Assembly (NCBI GenBank): GCA_963920525.1
Contig: OY986437.1
Location: 95,515,175-95,579,174 of the forward strand
DNA from: Dichetophora obliterata
Taxonomy: Eukaryota > Arthropoda > Insecta > Diptera > Sciomyzidae
Reading direction: 5' to 3'
DNA: 64,000 bases
The position numbers and the translations under genes were made by a program. Below are positions 1-9,460 of this stretch, one piece after another (position 1 is the first letter of the stretch; the number at the start of each line of letters is the position of its first letter). Under the pieces are notes generated by a model. The model did not search any database, was not told the DNA's origin, and was given only the letters and a program-made list of their open reading frames with translations.

Positions 1-1056
1 ACAGACACACATGCATTGTGTAAAAAACTTGAAACAACAAATTTCCTCTTGAATTTCCTAAATATAAGCAACATTTAAAAGCTCGAGTCTAAAACGGATA
101 ATAAAAATTATTTGATACCTATAAAGGATATAAAGGATTATATAAGCAGTAGACACAATCGCACTTGTAGCGACTTCAAGAGGCAAAACTGGCTGGCAGG
201 CATATGTACATATCTCGGTGGTAAACTAGTCTATAGAATCATTAAGGGACTTTTTTGAAGCGTATAAGTATTAAGCATGGGCATAAAATTATTGGAAAAT
301 GAAACAGAATTTTACAGTTTCATTCCCAAGAGTGTACAGACAGAAAGCATTATTTAAAGAAATTGCTAAGCAAACCCAGTGAAAAAAGCAAGTACTAAAA
401 ATCAAATACTTCTGAGGGAAACAGATATTGCGATTCTATTTTCGATTCTATTTGAAATTATATTTTATTAGTAGGTATTATATTTTTCAGTGGTCTGTGG
501 CAAAGCGTTTCTCTTTACCAATAATACAATCTTTAAAGAAGAAAAAAACATTTCTTCTTTTGTTTTGTTTTTGAGCGCAGCATGTATATTAGGGTGAGTC
601 GAAATGTTCGACAAATTTTTTCGCAGTCTAACTCAGTATCTTTTCCGAAGGAACCATATATTTTTGATGAATTTAGACCTTGCAACTTTTTTTAAAAGAA
701 AACTAGATTTCTTATTTAAAATTTTTTTTTATTATGATTCTTTCTTTCTATTGATGCAATAGTGAAGAAAAATCTGATATTAAGTAGTGAAAAATATCTA
801 GCAAATTGGCATAGCTAACGTTAATTTTTTAAGACCATTTCCATTAAAAGAAATCTTTTATTTTGCAAGAAAATATTTGAGAAAAATGTTAAAAGATTTT
901 AAAGAAAAAGCACAGGCTTTTAAGCAAGTACCCAGCGGTTAAAATAGGTCTGAAACAATACATTATTTCACGCCTGAGCGGTAATGGTAAGGCTTGAGTA
1001 TTCAACACACCACTTGATTTCCTTTCCCATTAAGATGTCGTACTTATCTAACACCT
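1..1056. other. AT-rich non-coding DNA
   Basis: No coding region is supported. Near 591 a TTAGGGTGAGTCGAAATG stretch resembles one end of the GGGCGGGTCAA foldback family seen complete at 49.46 kb, but no partner end was found. The rest is A/T runs without recognisable structure. Confidence 0.5.
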
Positions 1057-1644
1057 GTGGCAACATGTTATAACTTCGAAAGTTTCGAAGTTGTCGAAAT
1101 TATCGAAAGTCGGTAAGTTGTAACGCTTTCGACTAGCGATATTTGCGATAAAATATCACTTCATTTTGGTGGCAGTGATCGAGAAGCGAAGTAAATATAA
1201 ATGAAAATATTAATCCATTTAAGCATGGTTTTATTTATTATATATTGTTTATTTAATATAGAAGTGTTAAATAATGATTTTAAGTTAGTGAAATAATAAA
1301 AGTATTGGCTTTAATAGAAGTATATATATGGTTACTTTAGAACTGTTTGTTCAATTTAAGTTGACTTTATTTTTTCCAAACAATGTTTTTTGTTGAAAAA
1401 AGCCAATATATCATTTTAAGTTTAAATGACATTTTTTATTAATAAAACAACTTTTAGATATATTGATTCTCGTTATTTAGCATGCCAAGTATCAGAAAAA
1501 AGCTTGCGTGCAGCTGTTAAATGTTAGAACATAACTTCGAAACAAACCAAATCGCCTGTCGAATGAAAATATTACAACATACTGCCAGATCGAAAACTTC
1601 GCTTCGATGTATGCTTCGATAGTGAAGTTACAACATGTTGCCAC
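1057..1644. mobile_element. Possible 0.59-kb MITE with GTGGCAACATGTT termini
   Basis: The left end reads GTGGCAACATGTTATAACTT at 1057. The right end, reverse-complemented from 1644, reads GTGGCAACATGTTGTAACTT, so about 19 of 20 bases agree. The inside is AT-rich and non-coding, with several CTTCGAAA/TCGAAAG motifs near both ends. I could not see a target-site duplication, so the superfamily is open (a hAT-like CAGTGGC end is possible). Confidence 0.45.
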
Positions 1645-1883
1645 TGATATCATATAGCGTAAGCTCAGGCCTGAATATTTCCAAGAAAATTCCTCCCAAA
1701 AATCAGGCCTCAGGGGACGCGTAAGAATCAGGCCTTATATCAGGTATTGAATACCCCGGAGTGAATATTCAAACGAAAAAGCAGGTACACCTATTTTTTT
1801 TCTAAAGTCATCTATTATACTTATATATAATAATATAATATACATACATACATATAATTTTTTTTCATTTATAAATTTTGCAT

Positions 1884-1889
1884 TCAAAT
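1884..1889. repeat. Left target-site duplication TCAAAT
   Basis: Six bases directly before the AG terminus of the left TIR, identical to 6342-6347. The length fits Polinton/Maverick integration. Confidence 0.75.
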
Positions 1890-2146
1890 AGTAGGTATAC
1901 TATGCCGGTTCTGGCTCACTTCCGGTAAAAAATAAGCGCCATCTAGCGGTGGTTGACGAAAAACCATTGCATACTTCTGGGGGAATGCTTGTTTGACAGC
2001 GTTGACGAAAAAAAACATTGCATGCTTCTGGGGGAATGCTTGTTTGACAGCGTTGACGAAAAAAAAACATTGCATGCTTCTGGGGGAATGCTTGTTTGAC
2101 AGCGTTGATGATCAACGATTTAAATTTTTCGTGGTGGCTGCGGAGG
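1890..2146 (+). repeat. Left terminal inverted repeat (257 bp)
   Basis: Matches the reverse complement of 6085-6341 without any indel that I can see, including the lengths of three A-runs (5, 8 and 9). It contains three tandem units of 49, 51 and 52 bp starting at 1952, 2001 and 2052, each beginning GTTGACG and carrying CTGGGGGAATGCTTGTTTGA. The matching region stops abruptly at 2146. Open frames read through this repeat in several frames are artefacts of its periodicity. Confidence 0.85.
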
Positions 2147-2441
2147 CGGAGGCAGCACCATCTAGCGTTTAGGTGAGGCGTAGACAGCGCCACCAGAAGT
2201 AATGCGTGTATGAGGTTTGTGTCTTGGCTTTCCACAACTTGAAAAAACAACCGCCAGTGCTACTGGGGGAATGCTTGTTTGACAGCGTTGATGATCAACG
2301 ATTTAAATTTTTTCGTGGTGGCTGCGGAGGCGGAGGCAGCACCATCTAGCGTTTAGGTGAGGCGGAGACAGCGCCACCAGAAGTAATGCGTGTATGAGGT
2401 TTGTGTCTTGGCTTTCCACAACTTGAAAAAACAACCGCCAG
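2080..2441 (+). repeat. Tandem duplication, 183-bp period, across the left TIR edge
   Basis: Segment 2080-2257, from CTGGGGGAATG to CCGCCAG, is repeated almost unchanged at 2263-2441. It begins inside the TIR and runs into unique left-arm sequence. The right arm has no such duplication, so the event post-dates, or was not copied with, the right TIR. Confidence 0.8.
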
Positions 2442-2650
2442 ATCTCTGCATGAATTAACCCATTTTAATAAATTTAATATGAGTTGGCTGACTAATGTAA
2501 AAACAAAGTATGAAAGCAGCAAAATAAATTAAGCTAACGATTGAAAGCGATATCATAACCATGACCATACGCAACTATGCTGATATAAATAAAACAAAAC
2601 GAGTTGATTTATATATGAATCATTATTGTTCTTTTATTGATTTGCTATAA

Positions 2651-3871
2651 TTAAATAATTCTTATGATTTCCTTTGTTAGAGGAGTGTATTCAATTAAAC
2701 GATCATGGATTACCAAACAGTAAGCTGACGTTTTGTCTGGAATCGGTTTGTTTGCTTCGGTGTAAAACTCAATTCGTACATCAATAGGTCCTGTTTTAAC
2801 TGCTTCATTTTGGTGTGTTACATCAACAACAATAAGCGGCGCTGTTGCCTTATATTCAACAACATTGAGCAATGCTTGAGGTTCCCGCATATAATAATAA
2901 CTTTGTTGAAATTTTGCATACATATCATATAGAATAGCATACTGTCCCATTTCAAAGCGCGTATTTAAATCATCATAGGGATATGAATCAGAGTTTAAAT
3001 GAACTTTTAAATTAGTAATATTACAATGGTCGAATGTATTTCCTTCCTCTTTGCTCCTCTCATTTTGTAGGCCAATAATAAGAAATCTAGGTCTTTCATT
3101 TTGCTGACTCAGTTTTACATTCCATAAAACCTTTGTACTTTTACTTTCTGAAATCCTAGGATTTACATGACAGTCCCAACTTCGAAAAGCCATTAAAATA
3201 GGGTTTTCATTATTAATTATCTTGTACATTTCCAATTTCGAAAAGTCCGATAGTTGTATGTGAGGCATTTTCCATGTTATATCCAGTATTGTCAATTTTA
3301 ATTGATCTGCGGCATTAGTAGGATAATATGAGCTATCATTAGACGAAGAACGTTGAAGGATAAGCTCATGCTTCGAATTTAATATTATTTTAGTGTAATC
3401 TTCGGCAAATCCCATCAACATTTTTAGTGGTATACAGCAACTAAAGTGATTTTTTTCCAAAGTTAGACTTTCATCAGGGCACCAACCAGCGTTTTTTAAT
3501 GCATCGCTTTCAGCTTTATTCAATGATACAAAATTTTTCATGGTGGATGAAGTTCCAAGATTGCGCGTACGATCAACTTCAAAACCATTAATTTTATATC
3601 GAATTTCATCAAACAAATATGACACAAAGTTATTTTTAAATTTCACACCTGTTGTTGGCACATCTTTTCCACCTTCACGTTTTACTATGAAGCCATGAAT
3701 GTAAATCATACTCTCACTTGGTAAGACAAAGAGGTCCTGATTTTGAATTGGTATACGAATCTCATCATTATTGTTGAATGATTTTAAATATGGAGAGTAG
3801 CTATGGTAATCCCTCTTTATAATGCTCTCATCATATATTGGTTTTTGAAGGACATTTAATATTTCGTTCAT
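2651..3871 (-). CDS. Major-capsid-like protein of Polinton/adintovirus-type relic, intact
   Basis: An uninterrupted 406-codon gene, ATG at 3871 and stop at 2651, running toward the left TIR. By recall of the family it matches uncharacterised insect proteins related to Maverick-encoded capsid proteins (the F54H12.2-like group). Visible features are an N-terminal segment rich in beta-strand-like stretches (DEIRIPIQNQDLFVLP), a block NNFVSYLFDEIRYKING, a central FRSWD motif and a conserved tail SAYCLVIHDRLIEYTPLT ending in RII. No signal peptide or membrane segment is evident. Such proteins are expected to form the capsid shell as double jelly-rolls; at 406 residues it is shorter than the usual Polinton capsid protein. 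The neighbours are a divergent penton-like gene and TIRs. Odd point: this frame is open although the partner gene is broken. Family assignment is from memory; the double jelly-roll fold is inferred. Confidence 0.62.
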   Translation of the reverse strand: MNEILNVLQKPIYDESIIKRDYHSYSPYLKSFNNNDEIRIPIQNQDLFVLPSESMIYIHGFIVKREGGKDVPTTGVKFKNNFVSYLFDEIRYKINGFEVDRTRNLGTSSTMKNFVSLNKAESDALKNAGWCPDESLTLEKNHFSCCIPLKMLMGFAEDYTKIILNSKHELILQRSSSNDSSYYPTNAADQLKLTILDITWKMPHIQLSDFSKLEMYKIINNENPILMAFRSWDCHVNPRISESKSTKVLWNVKLSQQNERPRFLIIGLQNERSKEEGNTFDHCNITNLKVHLNSDSYPYDDLNTRFEMGQYAILYDMYAKFQQSYYYMREPQALLNVVEYKATAPLIVVDVTHQNEAVKTGPIDVRIEFYTEANKPIPDKTSAYCLVIHDRLIEYTPLTKEIIRII

Positions 3872-4629
3872 GATTAAAGCTGAAATCCCAAGAACTTACA
3901 ATTTTTTATGTTTAATGTTGACAACAGATTCTTTTTATATGTCTTCGATCGAGAGTTGATGTAGGACTAAACGGAAATACTATGACAACTAGTTATTAAT
4001 AATTGTTAACGACTTGCCACATCTAACTGTAAAACTGTTTAATACAGTATCAGATCAGTATCAGATTATCATCAGAACAGCATAAGATCAGTATGAGATC
4101 AGTATCAGATCAGTATCAGATCAGTATCAGATCAGTAACTGATCAGTATCTGATCAGTATCAGATCAGTATCAGATCAGTATCAGATAAGTATCAGCACC
4201 CGATCAGTATCAGCATCAATATCAGATAAGTATCAATATCACTATCAGTGTCAGTTAGTATCTTCATGTTTTGAGCAAAATTTAATTTGAATATGAATAC
4301 ATCTAACTGTAAAACTGTTTACTACAGTATCAGATCAGTATCAGATTATTATCAGAACAGCATAAGATCAGTATGAGATCAGTATCAGATCAGTATCAGA
4401 TCAGTATCTGATCAGTATCTGATCAGTATCAGATCAGTATCAGATCAGTATCAGATAAGTATCAGCACCCGATCAGTATCAGCATCAATATCAGATAAGT
4501 ATCAATATCACTATCAGTGTCAGTTAGTATCTTCATGTTTTGAGCAAAATTTAATTTGAATATGAATAAAGAAAATTGTAAACTATTTTAGTAATTATTT
4601 AATACTAAATCGGGGAAAAATATGTATAG
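3872..4629. promoter_or_regulatory. Shared intergenic region between divergent capsid genes
   Basis: The two capsid-type genes start from opposite sides of this ~760-bp stretch, so any promoters must lie here. It is mostly filled by the duplicated minisatellite at 4019-4568. The remaining ~145 bp on the left and ~60 bp on the right are AT-rich. I could not pick a TATA box with confidence. Confidence 0.35.
4019..4568 (+). repeat. Duplicated minisatellite, 280-bp unit with 11-bp inner repeat
   Basis: Two head-to-tail copies of a ~280-bp unit (4019-4298 and 4299-4568), both starting ATCTAACTGTAAAACTGTTT (give or take a base) and ending near TTGAATATGAATA. Inside each, an 11-bp motif AGATCAGTATC recurs many times, interspersed with TGATCAGTATC variants. 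Each motif carries the palindrome GATC or TGATCA. The 65-codon open frame over 4093-4290 is a product of this repeat. Confidence 0.85.
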
Positions 4630-5407
4630 ATGCTCAGTTCATTACGACTACTCATAATGTCTTTAACAATCTCTTTAAGCGGAACCACATCAACTCTTAT
4701 TGGAAAATATTTTCCACCAATTGAATTGGCAACAAAATATGTTTGCGGACTTGTAGACTTTGTAACATTTAATTCTATACCCAATGTAGATGTCCACAAC
4801 AATTTATTTCATATCGGGCCGCATACTATTACAATACCAGTTGGTTCATATGAATTTGAGGATATTGGGTTTTTCTTGAAATCAGCCGTAAGAGACCTTG
4901 ATGATTCAATTTTCCTGGAAATTAAATCAAACAACAACACTCTTAAAATTGAAATTGTATCCTCCGTGGACATAGATTTTTCAAAACCAAACAGTATAGG
5001 ACAGGTGCTGGGATTCAGGTATAAGAAAGTTGATAGTAAATCCTATAGATCCGTTACAAGAGATAGAAAAAACGGAATATATACATATAGGTCAGTCATA
5101 TAAAACTAGAAAAAAGTTTGAATCTGATTTACCTTTAAATATTACAAATATAAACACAATACGAATTGAATGCAACTTGACAACCGGATCATATATTAAC
5201 AACACATCAGTTCATACTATTCACGAATTTCCTCTCGATGTCTCACCAGGATATAAAATAAATGAAAAACCTCGAAATGTCATTTACTTACCCGTCAACT
5301 GTCAACAAATAAACAGCATAATGATAAAAGTCTTAAATCAAGACGGTGACCTTATTAATTTTCGAGGGGAAAAAATTTCTATAAGACTTCACTTTAAGCC
5401 AGAGTAA
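4630..5407 (+). pseudogene. Penton/minor-capsid-like gene, broken by one frameshift
   Basis: Two overlapping frames together cover one likely protein of about 250 residues. The first runs 4630-5103 (an internal ATG at 4657, before SLTISLSGTTSTL, is the more likely start). The second runs to the stop at 5407. The shift lies about 5030-5100. Motifs seen: KYVCGLVDFVTFNSIPN, ITIPVGSYEFEDI, then in the second frame SDLPLNITNINTIRIEC, GSYINNTSVHTIHEFPL and NVIYLPVNCQQI. From memory, these match the small jelly-roll-like partner protein that accompanies the capsid gene in insect Polinton/adintovirus-type loci; penton identity is less certain than the association. It diverges from the capsid gene across the minisatellite. 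A sequencing indel could also explain the shift. Confidence 0.5.
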
Positions 5408-5440
5408 AAATAATGATCATTTACGCTATAAATTCTTCAA

Positions 5441-5603
5441 CATCCGCTCAATGTTGATGAATATAAGGCAACAGCAGCGCTTATTGTTGTTGATGTAACA
5501 CATCAAAATGACGCAGTTAAAACAGGACCTATTGATGTGCGAATTGAGTTTTACACCGAAGCAAACAAACCGATTCTAGACAAAACGTCAGCTTACTGTA
5601 CAT
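5441..5603 (+). pseudogene. Partial copy of the capsid gene 3' part (A)
   Basis: This reads the same as capsid residues about 332-385 (EYKATA..LIVVDVTHQN, then GPIDVRIEFYTEANKP), with only a few differences from the intact gene, but in plus orientation. At about 5606 it joins directly to an inverted copy of the sequence at 2459-2500 (CATTAGTCAGCCAACTCATA). This shows it came from a rearranged copy of the left arm. Confidence 0.7.
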
Positions 5604-5641
5604 TAGTCAGCCAACTCATATTCAATTTATTAAAATGATTT
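5604..5641 (-). repeat. Inverted copy of left-arm segment 2459-2500
   Basis: The stretch containing AGTCAGCCAACTCATATTCA matches the reverse complement of the left-arm stretch around 2460-2500. In the left arm it lies between the TIR duplication and the capsid 3' end; here it sits between the two capsid fragments. Confidence 0.7.
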
Positions 5642-5645
5642 AAAC

Positions 5646-5954
5646 ACCCGCTTCGAAACAGGACAGTATGCTGTATTATATGATATGTATACAAAATTTC
5701 AACAAAGTTATTATATGAGGGAAACTCAACCATTGCTAGATGTTGTTGGATATAAGACTTTTGCACCGCTTATTGTTGTTGATGTTACACACCAAAATGA
5801 AGCAGTTAAAGTGGGACCTATTGATATACGGATTGAATTTGATACTGAAGCAGGTAAACCAATTCCAGATAAAACGTCAGCATACTGTTTGGTAATTCAT
5901 GATCGTTTAATCGAATACTCACCTCTTACCAGCGAAATTCGAAGAATAATTTAA
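5646..5954 (+). pseudogene. Partial copy of the capsid gene 3' part (B)
   Basis: Encodes the last ~101 residues of the capsid-like protein (from RFETGQYAVLYDMY to the conserved RII end and stop). It lacks one of three consecutive tyrosines of the intact gene and has roughly 16 substitutions in 102 positions. Its 3' flank to 6084 also resembles the 3' flank of the intact gene (2520-2650, inverted). The right arm is therefore a more diverged copy of the left arm, unlike fragment A. Confidence 0.7.
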
Positions 5955-6084
5955 ATAAACTATTACTTATTTTTCACAATTTTAAAATAATCAAAATTGT
6001 TATGTAATAAAAATGATAAAATCAACACGTTTTTTATTTTTATTTACATATATCAACATAGTTGAGAATGGTCAGGTTCATGGT

Positions 6085-6341
6085 CCTCCGCAGCCACCAC
6101 GAAAAATTTAAATCGTTGATCATCAACGCTGTCAAACAAGCATTCCCCCAGAAGCATGCAATGTTTTTTTTTCGTCAACGCTGTCAAACAAGCATTCCCC
6201 CAGAAGCATGCAATGTTTTTTTTCGTCAACGCTGTCAAACAAGCATTCCCCCAGAAGTATGCAATGGTTTTTCGTCAACCACCGCTAGATGGCGCTTATT
6301 TTTTACCGGAAGTGAGCCAGAACCGGCATAGTATACCTACT
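6085..6341 (-). repeat. Right terminal inverted repeat (257 bp)
   Basis: Inverted copy of 1890-2146 with the same three internal ~51-bp units. The open frames here are the same repeat artefacts as in the left TIR. Confidence 0.85.
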
Positions 6342-6347
6342 TCAAAT
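6342..6347. repeat. Right target-site duplication TCAAAT
   Basis: Six bases directly after the CT terminus of the right TIR, identical to 1884-1889. Confidence 0.75.
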
Positions 6348-7780
6348 ATCTTTTCAATAACTTTTTTAAAGTTCTCCTTATTTAAATTTGTAAGAATGAA
6401 AAAATATTCGTCGACTATTTCGCTTTGTTAGATTTTTATTTTTATTTCCCAAAGCTATTTGGTGCTATTACCACTCAGCTTCTAATCTCAACCGTGGCTT
6501 ACGTTACGAAGCAAATTCAGGCTTCGGCTAAATGAAATCACTCATAACGTTTTGTAGCATTACACCTTTGCTTCTTAACTCAGCGGCAACTTCCGGTCTG
6601 AGATCGAAAAAAAAAATGTTCACAGAATAGACAATTACAGGGAAATTTTCAGAAAGCTTGAATGGAGACGCTTATTCTAAAATCAGTAATGATATATATC
6701 ATTCCCGAATTTTCAAAGCAAAATAGATCTTATTTCACACCAGATTTCAGCAGGTATTACAATTGCTGACCGCTGGGATACATAATGATAATACATATAC
6801 AGTTGCATATGTGAAATATGTAAAGAATTCTATATATATAAAAATGGATCGTAATTTGTTCGAATGCTTACAACTTGAAAACGAATGGACTGTAAGGAGT
6901 AAAATTTCTAGATAATTTTATCTCACATACTTTCTTATTCCTTTGTCATATTTTCTTTTTAGTTCACGACTGGGTCGAGCACTACGGGCAGAGAGACGCC
7001 CTGTAGGGAGTCACGGGTAGCGTGCCAAATTAGGAATAAACACGCACATAATAGAAGATCAATAAATTAAATTAACAACAAGCAGTATTAGTTCGTAAGA
7101 GTTAGATTTATTAATTTTTTATTCCCTCTTTTCTTTTTTTTTATAAATTAAGTTTACTTTTATTCTATTCTTTTTGAATAATAAAAAAAACGAGCTCCAT
7201 TAGCCCGTGAAATGCCAGCTAAAAGTCAGCAACGCTAGGCATAATTATTATAAAATGTAATTTAAAATATACCAAACGTATATTAACGCTATAAATAATA
7301 AATAATTAATCAAATTAATTACGTATTAAATACATAAATAAATATTAAAATGATAACCCAAATGGCGTAAATAAATTTAAACGACATGAACACGTCGGCT
7401 TTTTACTTGTTTCGCTCAGGCAGGGGCAAGGGGTTACTTCAGGGATTACCTTCAAGAAACATGAACATTAAGTATTCCGACTGGGATAGCCTTACTTGTT
7501 TTAACATGTTCTCTTTTATTTTTATGATTATTGGACAACGACCATAAGAAAGGCAAGTAACTAACGAATAACAGGAATATCGCGTGCCATATTTCGAAAA
7601 GTTTTGAAGAAAATCTGGGAGTTTTGATTTTATCCTGTGCCGTGGAAAGACGTGAAAGTTTAGAAATCCCGCAAAAGTTAAGTTGGTGGCAGCAACGACA
7701 TTGCTCGCACCAACCATCGACGTCTACGGATATTAAGCTAACAGAAGTGAAAATTATCATTACCGTGTGACTGCCTCTTC
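6348..7780. other. Non-coding, unassigned
   Basis: AT-rich DNA. A GC-richer patch at about 6960-7040 (ACGCCCTGTAGGGAGTCACG) and another at about 7190-7240 look like pieces of an old element, but no partner repeat, primer-binding site or frame could be assigned. Open frames at 7439-7760 look accidental. Confidence 0.4.
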
Positions 7781-7980
7781 GACGGGAATTGCAGCGTCAA
7801 CAGCGATTGCCATTTAGGCAGCAATTGCAACGCAAAAAGCAACTCCGACGTCGACAGTAAGTGTGACGCCAACAGCGATTTGCAACGCTGAACAGCAACG
7901 GCAACGCAAGCAGCAACGGGAACGCAAACAGCGACCGCGACGTAGGCAGCGACCGCAAAGCAAGCAGCGATCACATTTAT
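7781..7980 (+). repeat. CAGCAACGG/CAGCGACCG low-complexity repeat
   Basis: A degenerate array of CAGCGAY, CAACGCAA and CAGCAACG units. It would read as an Arg/Gln-rich peptide on plus and an Ala/Val/Cys-rich one on minus, so the overlapping short open frames on both strands are products of composition. Confidence 0.65.
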
Positions 7981-8374
7981 TAGGAATTGGTAGTATAAAA
8001 TCCAAGTGCACAATAAGCACGACAGTAAACAATAACTATGGTGAATGCTTCATCGAGAGATCACTGAAAATTTAGTTAATACTTACGTTTTCATAGTCTA
8101 GAGTGCTAAAATAATGTTTAAGAGAACAGCATCTTAGTCTGTAAGGATATTTCCAAAGACTCAATAAAGAAATCTAAAACATGGTTAAAAGTAAGTCAAG
8201 ACTTACATAATTCAGTAATTTCAAAGTGCTAAAAAGGAAACTTAAGAAAATGCATATTTAATAAGTGGAGTGTCGAGATAAGCAAAACAGAATAGCATAC
8301 AGGGATCCGAGTAGTACAATCGAAGTAGTGACCTTTTAATTATTTCAGTTAGGAATCCAGTCTTTCATCGGAAG

Positions 8375-8575
8375 ACAGGGTAGGTTAGACTTTGAGTGAA
8401 GTTGGCGCAAATATTATTGAGGGAATTACCTCGCCCAACTCTCACTCTATTGTTCCATCACGAACGTTGCAGGAGAACCACCGCTATTAGGTGATAGGTT
8501 AGACTTTGAGTGGAGTTGGTGCAAATATTATTGAGGAAATTACCTCGTCCAACTGTCATTCTAGTGCCCATCACG
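8375..8575 (+). repeat. Two-unit tandem repeat, ~112-bp period
   Basis: TAGGTTAGACTTTGAGTG begins both units (about 8380 and 8492). Each continues through AGTTGG..CAAATATTATTGAGG and AATTACCTCG to ATCACG. The units differ at roughly ten positions. Confidence 0.75.
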
Positions 8576-8689
8576 GGCTTAGCTAAGAGATTCCAAACCA
8601 GACAAACACGTAGCTAGATTAAGACTGGAAAGGGTTCGTGAATGTGAGCATTATCTCGTCTGGTTTCGTATAGGAGTATTAACTCAAAC

Positions 8690-8880
8690 CTAACTTAATT
8701 AAATTGTGTTTTCCATTTACATCCAGCTAACTTAATTTTGTTGCCAACCTAACTTAATTTAGTTGTGCGTTCTTTTACCGCAGACCAACTCCATTTAATT
8801 TTAGCTTTCATTTAAATTAATCTAACTTATCTAACTTAACTTAATTCGTTTCGCATTAAAGCAACCTAACTAATTTTTTT
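8690..8880 (+). repeat. CTAACTTAATT repeat cluster
   Basis: An array of AACCTAACTTAATT variants with irregular spacers of 15-40 bp. No coding potential. Confidence 0.5.
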
Positions 8881-9129
8881 ATGTTTCCCGGATGAAGGGC
8901 TCGCCTTCAGCGAAGCTGAATAGTTTTAAGAACGATTGTATCTAGTTTAAGTGTATTTCATTCATTGTAAATTAAGAAAACACTGAGTTCAGAAACTGAT
9001 TGTCTTTTGATTTGGTGTCCGTTTAGATAACGTACAAATTATTGCAACGAACCTTGGAGCCCAACGAGCTCATCCTCGGCCGGAGATTTAGGTCGTTTCA
9101 GGATAAAATTGGTTACTTCCTTCTACAAG

Positions 9130-9460
9130 TTTGTTTGTAATTGCTACGCGAAGGCTTAGGAACAAATAAAATGTTGCCATACCCCCTTCAACCGCCCAAA
9201 AACAAATAAAAATGCTCTATTTAAGACGGTTTTGGTCGTATTAAACTAAAATTTATTAATTAAGTTCGTATGAAAACTGTCGGTAGCTATATTAAAAATG
9301 GGCGAAGTCACAGTATAGCTACGCCTACTTTTATGAAAAGATCAAAATACTTCAAAACTACTGGTCCGATTGAGCTCAAATTTTGGCAATGGATTTGTTT
9401 CAAGCACGAGATGGTTTCAGAAAAATTGCCACACCCTTTTTTACCGCCCACAATTATATA
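9130..9460 (+). repeat. Dispersed repeat with ACGGTTTTGGTCGTATTA / TACCGCCCAC modules
   Basis: Contains GACGGTTTT.GTCGTATTA, AATTAAGTTCGTATG, ACGAGATGGTTT and TTTTACCGCCCAC in order. Related modules recur at 59.55-59.8 kb and 63.35-63.6 kb. It leads straight into the ~140-bp satellite. The 63-codon frame over 9270-9461 is a by-product. Confidence 0.55.

Larger units (their letters stand above)
1890..6341. mobile_element. Capsid-only mini Polinton/Maverick-like element (endogenous virus relic)
   Basis: Seen directly: 257-bp terminal inverted repeats at 1890-2146 and 6085-6341 that match base for base by eye, the duplicated target TCAAAT at 1884-1889 and 6342-6347, and ends reading AGTAGG...CCTACT. 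Known: Polinton/Maverick elements make 6-bp duplications, have TIRs of hundreds of bp and begin with AG. They normally span 15-20 kb and encode polymerase B, integrase, ATPase, protease and capsid proteins. Here only capsid-like genes remain: an intact minus-strand gene (2651-3871), a frameshifted plus-strand gene (4630-5407) and two partial capsid copies (about 5441-5603 and 5646-5954). Inference: a non-autonomous derivative mobilised by enzymes of a full-length relative. It could also be an uncharacterised small-virus lineage with the same capsid genes. Confidence 0.72.

Noticed and set aside
1884..2250. Minus-strand genes of 63 and 116 codons, and their mirror at 6062-6431
   Set aside because: They are the TIR's ~51-bp repeats read in different frames, identical at both ends of the element.
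4093..4290. 65-codon frame of repeated RSVSDQYQI type
   Set aside because: Translation of the 11-bp minisatellite.
7660..7720. Primer-binding site of an LTR retrotransposon (TTGGTGGCAGCAACGAC)
   Set aside because: No LTR directly upstream, no matching second LTR, and no gag or pol frames follow.
7738..8075. Arg/Gln-rich or Ala/Val/Cys-rich short genes on both strands
   Set aside because: Low-complexity CAGCRACG repeat; both strands open because of composition.
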